This document shows, one piece after another, positions 1-4,893 of a stretch of DNA of 8,410 nucleotides. Position 1 is the stretch's first letter, and every line of letters begins with the position of its first letter. This stretch comes from JBCBJZ01 sp038522635 (GTDB lineage Bacteria > Pseudomonadota > Alphaproteobacteria > Rhizobiales > Hyphomicrobiaceae), in contig JBCBJZ010000155.1 of NCBI GenBank assembly GCA_038522635.1, forward strand, positions 1-8,410. The letters are read 5' to 3'. The notes beneath the pieces were generated by a model. The model was not told where the DNA came from and ran no database searches. It was given only the letters and a program-made list of their open reading frames with translations. A program made the translations under genes and the position numbers.

Positions 1-204
1 TAATCGACCTATTTTTAATCCTCTTCTGGTGTACTCACCTGCGGCTAAATATTAAAAGCAAAAAAATAGATTATTTGCCGGTCCCGCTACTGGCTCAAGC
101 CAACCGACTCTAAGCCACAGCAGATCCGGGCCGTTGGAGATCTCTGTTCGACGCGCCGGCATCAGCCGTGCCATCAGCCCAGGCGCCTGTTGCGCGATGG
201 CCAG
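1..204. other. Gene-poor left edge with AT-rich patch
   Basis: No convincing gene is visible here. Bases 1-80 are strikingly AT-rich for this GC-rich window, with A and T runs around 45-77. From about 80 onward the composition returns to normal. One plus-strand frame is open from base 3 to a TAA at 111-113, but its 36 codons read as a hydrophobic, AT-driven string with no family resemblance. The first three bases are TAA and could be the stop of an upstream plus-strand gene, which cannot be tested inside the window. Small symmetric elements are present: the 8-base palindrome GAGATCTC at 137-144, and CATCAGCC repeated at 160-167 and 172-179. The patch may hold promoter elements, but no good -35/-10 pair stands out. 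Confidence 0.5.
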
Positions 205-235
205 CCTGCTGTTGCACGTTGAGCGTGCAAGCAGG
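205..235 (+). terminator. Bulged GC-rich hairpin, possible terminator of an upstream gene
   Basis: CCTGC (205-209) pairs with GCAGG (231-235) and TTGCACG (212-218) pairs with CGTGCAA (224-230). This gives 12 base pairs with a two-base bulge (TG, 210-211) and a five-base loop, TTGAG. The bases after it, ACCCCTTTGATCTTT, contain short T runs but no proper U-tract. It could end transcription of a gene left of the window, or it could be a structured leader element of the next gene. The hairpin is seen directly; its role is inferred. Confidence 0.4.
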
Positions 236-240
236 ACCCC

Positions 241-262
241 TTTGATCTTTGATCATTAAAAT
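241..262 (+). promoter_or_regulatory. AT-rich possible promoter region with tandem TTTGATC
   Basis: TTTGATC occurs twice in immediate tandem (241-247, 248-254) and is followed by TTAAAAT (256-262). TAAAAT at 257-262 matches the -10 consensus TATAAT at five of six positions. No good -35 box sits 16-18 bases upstream, because that spot falls on the end of the preceding hairpin. This is the only AT-rich interval close to the HTH gene, so it is the best guess for its promoter. The tandem heptamer could equally be a regulator site. The assignment is weak. Confidence 0.25.
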
Positions 263-334
263 GGTTTTCTTAGCCCGCGGCAGACAATGCGGGGGGGGCC
301 CCGCCCCTCGATTGTAGTGCGTAGAGGTTGGCCG

Positions 335-1138
335 ATGAGTTCACGGCACCAGCATGCCCGTGGCGGCGCCATGGCGGCTGTCGGTTTGACAGCCCTACCG
401 GCGTTCGCGCGGCGCGATCGCGATCCTCAGCTTTCGGCGCTGTTTAAAGCTATGCGCCGGCGGATCGACGCGTCCAAATCAGCACTTGCTGCCAAGCTTG
501 GGACGACCAGTACGGTCATCGGTGTGCTCGAGCGCGGCGACGTGGCCGCGTTGCCGAACGATTGGCCTGGCATCGTGCGCCTTGTGAACGCCTACGGGAT
601 GATTGCCGGGCTTGATCCACAACCGATCCTGATGCGGATGCACCCGTTCTTTTTGGCAGTCCACGGCCAATCGGCGACGGCTGACGCGAACGCCACGATT
701 GTCGGTTTGGCGCATGCCGAGAGCGCTGTGGATGCCGGCGCCGAGGGCGAGGCTGGGGCGTTAACCCCGACGCCAGCCGCAGCCGACCGCGCGCAAAACG
801 CGCAGCATGTGGAGACAACGGCGGCGCAATCCTTGGCGCTCCCCGCTGCGTCGGACACCCGTCCCAAGCGTCGCGCGCGCACGTTGGCCATCACCGCCTT
901 CATCGCCGTGCTCGCCCCGATGCTGCTGACGGGCGCTGCCTACTGGACAATCCAGAAACAGCCGCCGGCGCTGATGGCGGCGCTTGAGCTGCTGCCCCGC
1001 GGGCCCGCCAAGGTCTGCCGCAAGTGGCTGAACGCGATGATGATCTCGACGGCCCCGCGCTACGACGGGATGGTCTGGATCAACGTCGCTGATCCGCGCA
1101 CCCGCAAGCGTGATCGATTGAACGTGCCCGCCAGATGA
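335..1138 (+). CDS. Membrane-anchored helix-turn-helix protein, function unknown
   Basis: With this start the product has 267 residues. Residues about 37-90 resemble a Cro/RodZ-type helix-turn-helix, with the pattern LAAKLGTTSTVIGVLERGD and then ALPNDW. An Ala-, Thr- and Pro-rich stretch of about 80 residues follows. After an Arg/Lys cluster (KRRAR) comes one membrane helix at about 183-205, and then a 60-residue tail ending in a distinctive YDGMVWINVADPRTRKRDRL segment. The layout (cytoplasmic HTH, linker, one helix, short outer tail) recalls RodZ, the cytoskeleton-linked shape protein, but the tail is not recognisably the RodZ beta domain, so the name is withheld. The ATG at 335 is chosen because AGAGG (323-327) lies seven bases upstream. 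Other in-frame starts are ATG 287, just before a run of eight G, and GTG 317. The gene stands alone: a hairpin follows its stop, and prfA begins about 200 bases later. Binding DNA or another protein are both possible. Confidence 0.75.
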   Translation: MSSRHQHARGGAMAAVGLTALPAFARRDRDPQLSALFKAMRRRIDASKSALAAKLGTTSTVIGVLERGDVAALPNDWPGIVRLVNAYGMIAGLDPQPILMRMHPFFLAVHGQSATADANATIVGLAHAESAVDAGAEGEAGALTPTPAAADRAQNAQHVETTAAQSLALPAASDTRPKRRARTLAITAFIAVLAPMLLTGAAYWTIQKQPPALMAALELLPRGPAKVCRKWLNAMMISTAPRYDGMVWINVADPRTRKRDRLNVPAR

Positions 1139-1339
1139 GCGTATAACGCCGACGCAACGTCGGCCGCGGTGTGTTGTCAACGCGTCGGTTCGCGCGCGCC
1201 AGGAGCGCGTTAGCGCGCTGTGACCGCAAGGGCGTTTCAACCCGACCTCAAGCGCCGCGCTGTCGCCGCTTCCGGCATAGGCAACACCGCGTTGTGGCCC
1301 TCAAAAGGCCTGACCAACCACCACCACCATCGAGCCCCG
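1139..1339. other. Leader region of prfA with hairpin and CCA-rich stretch
   Basis: No gene is visible between the HTH gene and prfA. Besides the hairpin after the HTH stop, AGCGCG (1204-1209) and CGCGCT (1214-1219) form a stem around TTAG, and AGGAG (1201-1205) overlaps its left arm. The last part before prfA, from about 1310, is C/A-rich and contains CCACCACCACCA, so it is likely unstructured RNA. The bases directly before the prfA ATG lack a clear Shine-Dalgarno sequence; only GAG at 1332-1334 is there. AAAAGG near 1302 is too far away. No convincing -35/-10 promoter pair was found. Confidence 0.45.
1148..1164 (+). terminator. Short perfect hairpin just after the HTH gene
   Basis: GCCGACG (1148-1154) and CGTCGGC (1158-1164) form a seven-base-pair perfect inverted repeat around CAA. 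If read as RNA it is more realistic as six pairs with a five-base loop. It starts nine bases after the TGA of the HTH gene. There is no following T run; the next bases are CGCGGTG. Its position suggests a transcription terminator or an RNA-stabilising 3' end for that gene. Confidence 0.4.
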
Positions 1340-2425
1340 ATGAGCGTTCTCCCCGAAGACAAACTTGATCAGATGGTGCAGCGCTGGGAGCTGCTACAGG
1401 CGGAGATGGCGCGCGGTGACGGCGCCGACTTCGCTGTGCTGTCGAAGGAATTCGCGGAACTCGATCCCGTGGTTGAGAAGATCCGCACGCTCAGGACCGC
1501 GCGCGATGAAGCTGCCGACCTCGCTGACATGGCGGCCGATGAGAGCTCAGATGCTGAGATGCGCACGATGGCGCGCGATGAGCTGGCCGGGCTGAAAGCG
1601 CGCCTGGAGGCACTTCAGCAAGAGGTCCGTATCGCGCTACTGCCGAAAGACAGCGCGGATGAACGTAACGTGATTTTGGAACTGCGCGCGGGCACTGGCG
1701 GCGATGAAGCGGCACTGTTCGCAGCCGACCTTTTTCGCATGTACCAGCGCTACGCCGAAGTGCGCGGCTGGAAGACCGAGCTTGTCTCGGTCGCGGAAAA
1801 CGATCTTGGTGGCTTCAAGGAGCTGATCGCATCCATCCGTGGGCAAGGCGTTTACGCGCGCCTCAAGTTTGAATCAGGCGTGCACCGCGTGCAGCGCGTG
1901 CCCACCACGGAAAGCGGCGGGCGCATTCACACCTCGGCGGCAACCGTCGCGGTGCTGCCCGAGGCTGAAGAGATCGACTTGGAGATCAAGCCCGACGAGA
2001 TCCGCATCGACACGATGCGCGCGTCCGGCGCCGGCGGTCAGCACGTCAACACCACCGACAGCGCTGTGCGCATCACGCATTTGCCAACCGGGATCATCGT
2101 GGTGGCGTCGGAGAAGTCGCAGCACCAAAACCGCCGCACGGCGATGCAGATCCTGCGCACGCGCATTTACGAGATCGAGCGTGAGCGCGCGGCCGATGAG
2201 CGGGCAGCGCAGCGCCGCGATCAAGTCGGGAGCGGCGACCGCTCACAGCGCATTCGGACCTATAATTTCCCGCAAGGGCGCGTCTCGGATCATCGCATTA
2301 ATCTCACGCTGCACAAGCTGGACGAGGTGATCGCGGGCGAGGGGCTGGATGAGATCATCGATGCGCTGATCACCGATGATCAAGCGACTGCTCTTGCCGC
2401 CCTTGATGGCCAGGCGGACCTTTGA
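1340..2425 (+). CDS. prfA: Peptide chain release factor 1 (RF1)
   Basis: RF1 recognises UAA and UAG stop codons in the ribosomal A site and triggers release of the finished protein. The product has 361 residues, the usual bacterial RF1 length. The codon-recognition PxT motif is PTT at residues 188-190, in the context RVPTTESGGRIHTSA. The catalytic GGQ is at 232-234, in SGAGGQHVNTTDSAVR. Both positions agree with E. coli RF1. RF2 would carry SPF instead of PxT and usually has a programmed frameshift, and neither is seen. The N-terminal part (1-100) is the helical PCRF domain. The ATG at 1340 gives the canonical start MSVLPEDKLDQM. The frame is open back to a GTG at 1220, but the extra 40 residues look non-coding. 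The stop TGA overlaps the prmC start, so the two genes form an operon. Confidence 0.97.
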   Translation: MSVLPEDKLDQMVQRWELLQAEMARGDGADFAVLSKEFAELDPVVEKIRTLRTARDEAADLADMAADESSDAEMRTMARDELAGLKARLEALQQEVRIALLPKDSADERNVILELRAGTGGDEAALFAADLFRMYQRYAEVRGWKTELVSVAENDLGGFKELIASIRGQGVYARLKFESGVHRVQRVPTTESGGRIHTSAATVAVLPEAEEIDLEIKPDEIRIDTMRASGAGGQHVNTTDSAVRITHLPTGIIVVASEKSQHQNRRTAMQILRTRIYEIERERAADERAAQRRDQVGSGDRSQRIRTYNFPQGRVSDHRINLTLHKLDEVIAGEGLDEIIDALITDDQATALAALDGQADL

Positions 2426-3447
2426 ACACCGCGCCAACGCCGCAACGTGTCAGCGACGTCGTAGCCGGTCAGGCGGTGGGTGCGGCCGTGCAGGCCCTGG
2501 CGCGGGCCTTTGCTGCAACAGGCATTGCGAGCCCGCACCTTGATGCCCGTCTGTTGGTCCAGGCAGCGACAGGGTGGGATGCGGCCGCCCTCCTTGCTCA
2601 CCCCGATCGTACGCTTGCGCCGGACGCGGCGGCGCGCATCACCATGTTTGCTCAGGCGCGGCTGCAACGCGAGCCCGTATCGCGGATCCTTGGCGCGCGA
2701 TCGTTCTACGGCTACATGTTCAACATCGCGCCTTGCGTGCTCGATCCCCGTCCCGATAGCGAACTGCTGGTCACTTTGGCGCTAGCGCGCTTGACGCCCG
2801 CGCAGTTGCAGGATGCTCCCTTTGGGGATGCACCGCCTCCATCGCCTAACCAAGCTTCATCGTCCAACAAACCGTCTTCACCCACCCAAGCGTCTGGCGC
2901 CCCCCGCATCCTGGATATCGGCACCGGCTCAGGTTGTTTATTGCTCTCGATCCTCGCGGCGTGCCCGAAGGCCCATGGCGTTGGCACCGATGTAAGCGAT
3001 GAGGCCTTAAGCGTTGCGCGAACGAACGCGGCCCGGCTGGCGGTGAGCGCACGGGCGATGTTCGTGCGCACAGATGGGGCTAGCGGGCTCAACGGCCCGT
3101 TCGATGTGCTGGTGTCGAACCCGCCATACATCCCGACGAGCACCATCGACACGCTCGATGACGAGGTCCGCCGCTACGATCCGCACCTGGCCCTGGATGG
3201 CGGGGCCAACGGCCTCGACCTCTATCCCCGTTTGATCGCGCAAGCCCTCGCGTTGGTGCCGGCCGGACTTATCCTGTTTGAGGTCGGGGCAGGCCAGGCC
3301 GATGACCTGCGCGCGCTGGCGCAACGCGAAGTACGCGCAAGGCAAACTGCGGGGCTTGCTGTGGAACCGGCGGTCTCGATCAGCGTTCACCGCGACATCA
3401 ACGGCGTGGCGCGCGTGGTTGCGATTGACACACAAAGGCAAGGATAG
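2422..3447 (+). CDS. prmC: Release factor glutamine methyltransferase (PrmC/HemK)
   Basis: PrmC transfers a methyl group from S-adenosylmethionine to the side-chain nitrogen of the GGQ glutamine in RF1 and RF2, which improves termination. The N-terminal helical domain shows LDARLL (about 40-45) and REPVSRILGARSFYGYMF, followed by the conserved DPRPDSE. The Rossmann methyltransferase domain begins with the SAM-binding motif ILDIGTGSG from residue 163. The catalytic NPPY, which holds the substrate glutamine, is at 233-236. The start is TTG 2422, because TTGA overlaps the prfA stop and no ATG exists near the N-terminus; GTG 2476 is the next option but would cut into the N-terminal domain. At 341 residues it is longer than the usual 280-300. 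Much of the excess is a Pro/Ser/Asn/Gln-rich linker at about 137-160, between the two domains. Its neighbour prfA encodes its substrate, a common pairing in bacteria. Confidence 0.95.
   Translation: MNTAPTPQRVSDVVAGQAVGAAVQALARAFAATGIASPHLDARLLVQAATGWDAAALLAHPDRTLAPDAAARITMFAQARLQREPVSRILGARSFYGYMFNIAPCVLDPRPDSELLVTLALARLTPAQLQDAPFGDAPPPSPNQASSSNKPSSPTQASGAPRILDIGTGSGCLLLSILAACPKAHGVGTDVSDEALSVARTNAARLAVSARAMFVRTDGASGLNGPFDVLVSNPPYIPTSTIDTLDDEVRRYDPHLALDGGANGLDLYPRLIAQALALVPAGLILFEVGAGQADDLRALAQREVRARQTAGLAVEPAVSISVHRDINGVARVVAIDTQRQG
2832..2904 (+). repeat. Low-complexity linker coding segment in prmC with a 36-base imperfect repeat
   Basis: This segment codes for the Pro/Ser/Asn/Gln-rich linker of PrmC. 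SPNQAS (residues 141-146, bases 2842-2859) recurs as SPTQAS (residues 153-158, bases 2878-2895). That is a period of 12 codons, with 13 of 18 bases identical by my count. Codon third positions carry more A and T than in the rest of the gene. The pattern suggests expansion by tandem duplication. Confidence 0.5.
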
Positions 3448-3562
3448 CTGAAAAAAAGAGTTGGATTTTCAGGTCGGTCACGCTAGCTTCCTTTCAGAAC
3501 GCTTTCGCAAAGATCGATCTCACGCAGATTGGTCGCGACATGGTCGAAATTGCAAAGCATAG

Positions 3563-3593
3563 CAGATGACATCGCCGCTGCGGCGCACATCTG
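3563..3593 (+). terminator. Two-part hairpin downstream of prmC
   Basis: CAGATG (3563-3568) pairs with CATCTG (3588-3593), and CGCCG (3573-3577) pairs with CGGCG (3581-3585) around the loop CTG. The two stems are separated by an internal loop of four bases on one side and two on the other, making eleven pairs in all. The bases after it are AAATCGTAC, so there is no U-tract. It lies 115 bases after the prmC stop. It may be a terminator for prfA-prmC or part of a structured RNA. Confidence 0.35.
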
Positions 3594-3654
3594 AAATCGT
3601 ACAATCACTCAATGCGATGGATAAACGCGTAGCGAACGTTCGTTCGTAGGCCTC

Positions 3655-3681
3655 CCATCGACCGGCGTAACCGGTGGATGG
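3655..3681 (+). other. Eleven-pair hairpin with one mismatch, possible leader RNA structure
   Basis: CCATCGACCGG (3655-3665) and CCGGTGGATGG (3671-3681) pair with a single G-G mismatch around the loop CGTAA. This is the strongest stem-loop in the intergenic region. It lies about 220 bases upstream of the DUF4167 start codon and upstream of the TTGACA box. It is therefore either part of a longer leader, part of a separate small RNA, or the end of the prmC message. No T run follows it. Confidence 0.35.
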
Positions 3682-3729
3682 CATGACCATCATGGATGGT
3701 TAACAGGCGGCCCACGACATCGGCGTGCG

Positions 3730-3770
3730 TTGACAACCGCGACACGTGGCAGCTCTCAACGGTTGAGAGC
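3730..3770 (+). promoter_or_regulatory. TTGACA box followed by a 19-base palindrome
   Basis: TTGACA (3730-3735) is a perfect -35 consensus. GCTCTCAAC (3752-3760) and GTTGAGAGC (3762-3770) form a perfect 9-1-9 inverted repeat. The left arm sits where the -10 box would be expected, but the bases there (CTCTCA at 3753-3758) match a sigma-70 -10 poorly. A promoter whose -10 area is overlapped by an operator is a reasonable reading for the downstream DUF4167 gene, and would give a leader of about 130 bases. The alternative is an RNA hairpin with a seven-pair stem and the loop ACGGT. Confidence 0.35.
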
Positions 3771-3899
3771 GCGACGCAGGCGCGAACGTACGACAGCGTG
3801 CTTACGCGCATTGAGCTTTCCCCCACGTGACGCGCTTCGGGCAGTCTGCCTGAGGCTCGAGCTTCGACTTTGGTGCAACAGAACCGAAAACGGGAGCCC

Positions 3900-4631
3900 A
3901 TGAGGCAAGGTCAGCAAAACCGCCGGGGACGCGGGCGCAGCCGGAGCAATGGCGGTGGCAAGGGGCAAAATCCCCTCACGCGTAGCTTTGAATCCAACGG
4001 GCCCGATGGCAAAATCCGCGGGACGCCGGCGCACATCGCCGAGAAATACATGTCGATGGCGCGGGATGCCGTGTCCCGGGGCGATGTGGTGATGGCTGAA
4101 AACTACTACCAGCACGCTGAGCACTACAGCCGCATCATCATGACCTATCGCGAGCAAACGCAGGGTCATCAGCATGACGCCGGTCCGAACGACCGTCGCC
4201 AGCGCAACCACGGCGACGCACCGCAACCGATGAACGGTGCGGCCGAGGATCACGGCGACTTTGAGGATCAACCGATCCGCGGAAACGAGCCGCAGCCGAG
4301 CGTCGGCGCACCGGCCGATGCACCGCCACCCCGTGAACGCAACAACGCTGAGGCGCGAGAGCCGCGTGCGCGCAGCCCGCGTCCGCGCGGGCCCGGCCGG
4401 CGCGAGCGACCGCAGCGTCGTCGCGATGAGAACGGCGAAGCGACCAGGGCGAACGGCGCCAATGGCCACGGTGGCGAGAAAGAGAAACCGGCCAAACCTG
4501 CCCGGGCACGCGAACAGCCGGCGGCCCGTCTTCCCGAAGACGATCAGCCGGCGTTCCTCAAGCAGCCGGTGCGCAGTCGCAAAGCCGCGCCCCGTGAAGC
4601 GAGCGAAGGCGACAGCGCCGCACAGGACTGA
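3900..4631 (+). CDS. DUF4167 domain-containing protein
   Basis: The product has 243 residues. Residues about 3-83 form the DUF4167 domain: a basic Gln/Arg/Gly/Asn-rich start, then QNPLTRSFESNGPDGKIRGT and a helical part with HIAEKY, GDVVMAENYYQHAEHYSRII. This family is found mainly in alphaproteobacteria and has no established biochemical role that I can name. The remaining 160 residues are rich in Arg, Pro, Glu, Ala and Gly, with repeated REP/RPR patterns, and are probably disordered. The basic ends would suit RNA or ribosome binding, which is only inference. The ATG at 3900 matches the usual MRQGQQN start and has GGGAG (3892-3896) close upstream; an in-frame GTG at 3870 would add ten residues and is less likely. 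It has its own long leader and is convergent with the transporter operon. In many relatives clpB follows this gene, but here it does not. Confidence 0.92.
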   Translation: MRQGQQNRRGRGRSRSNGGGKGQNPLTRSFESNGPDGKIRGTPAHIAEKYMSMARDAVSRGDVVMAENYYQHAEHYSRIIMTYREQTQGHQHDAGPNDRRQRNHGDAPQPMNGAAEDHGDFEDQPIRGNEPQPSVGAPADAPPPRERNNAEAREPRARSPRPRGPGRRERPQRRRDENGEATRANGANGHGGEKEKPAKPARAREQPAARLPEDDQPAFLKQPVRSRKAAPREASEGDSAAQD

Positions 4632-4893
4632 GGCTGGCAACGGTTGTTCGGTACAACGCCGTGATGCGGTTCGTTCAACCGGCAAGTCATGCGCCATTGC
4701 GGGGCGGGCTCTGGTAACGCCCTACCCCGTACACCGCGGTTGAGCCCGTTAGATATAGTTGCCGACCTGGGCGCTACGGCCAACGATGGCAGCGCAGGCG
4801 AATCGACGCTTGCTCAACTCCCCCGGGGCTGAGTGGGCAATCGTGAGAGCTCTGTACTGCCAACGCCCGCAGCCCGCGCCGGTCTGTGGTCCG
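4632..4893. other. Convergent intergenic region with several inverted repeats
   Basis: These 262 bases separate the 3' ends of the DUF4167 gene and the transporter operon. No gene is visible. Inverted repeats are frequent. ACGG-TTGT/ACAA-CG-CCGT lies at about 4640-4662. CGGTT/AACCG lies around 4667-4681. CGGGCTC (4705-4711) and GAGCCCG (4742-4748) enclose a smaller stem, GGTA/TACC. A longer element lies at 4810-4840. None is followed by a clear T run on either strand, so the terminators are probably not of the classic intrinsic kind. Confidence 0.45.
4810..4840. terminator. Imperfect GC-rich inverted repeat between convergent genes
   Basis: TTGCTCA (4810-4816) pairs with TGGGCAA (4834-4840), with one G-T pair. 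CTC (4818-4820) pairs with GAG (4831-4833), and a CCCC/GGGG core lies between them, with small bulges A and CT. Because it is nearly symmetric it would fold in transcripts of either strand. It lies 54 bases beyond the ATPase stop and 178 bases beyond the DUF4167 stop. A two-way terminator is plausible, most likely for the transporter operon. Confidence 0.4.

Larger units (their letters stand above)
3448..3899. other. 452-base non-coding region between prmC and the DUF4167 gene
   Basis: No gene with coding character is visible on either strand; the open frames here are short or are tails of frames antisense to the next gene. The stretch begins with a run of seven A just after the prmC stop. 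It holds several inverted repeats that are listed separately. It also holds the 10-base palindrome CGAACGTTCG (3633-3642), and GCGAACGT occurs both at 3632-3639 and at 3782-3789. ACGTTCG-type sequences are therefore repeated. The region probably contains the end of the prfA-prmC transcript and the promoter and long leader of the DUF4167 gene. A small RNA is possible but cannot be shown from sequence alone. Confidence 0.5.

Noticed and set aside
3..113. Open frame of 36 codons at the left edge, as a possible end of an upstream gene
   Set aside because: The translation is AT-driven and hydrophobic with no recognisable family; it cannot be supported without the sequence to the left.
761..1240. 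Open frame of 159 codons on the minus strand opposite the HTH gene
   Set aside because: The plus-strand gene has domain structure, a membrane helix and a ribosome binding site; the minus frame has none of these.
1220..1339. N-terminal extension of RF1 from a GTG start
   Set aside because: The added 40 residues have no resemblance to RF1, whose canonical start is at 1340 and gives the normal length.
1171..1368. A 65-codon plus-strand open frame across the prfA leader
   Set aside because: It runs into prfA in another frame, is very Arg/Pro-rich and has no ribosome binding site.
3613..3633. Six-codon open frame starting ATG at 3613 as a possible leader peptide
   Set aside because: There is no ribosome binding site and no run of regulatory codons; such short frames occur by chance.
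3756..4697. A 313-codon minus-strand open frame antisense to the DUF4167 gene
   Set aside because: It lies almost wholly opposite a recognised gene with strong codon bias, reads as a biased Arg/Ala/Val-rich string with no family resemblance, and long antisense frames are common in GC-rich DNA.
4660..4700. tRNA-like look of GGTTCG...AACCGG followed by GCGCCA
   Set aside because: The stem CGGTT/AACCG leaves a five-base loop instead of seven, and no acceptor, D or anticodon arm can be fitted upstream.
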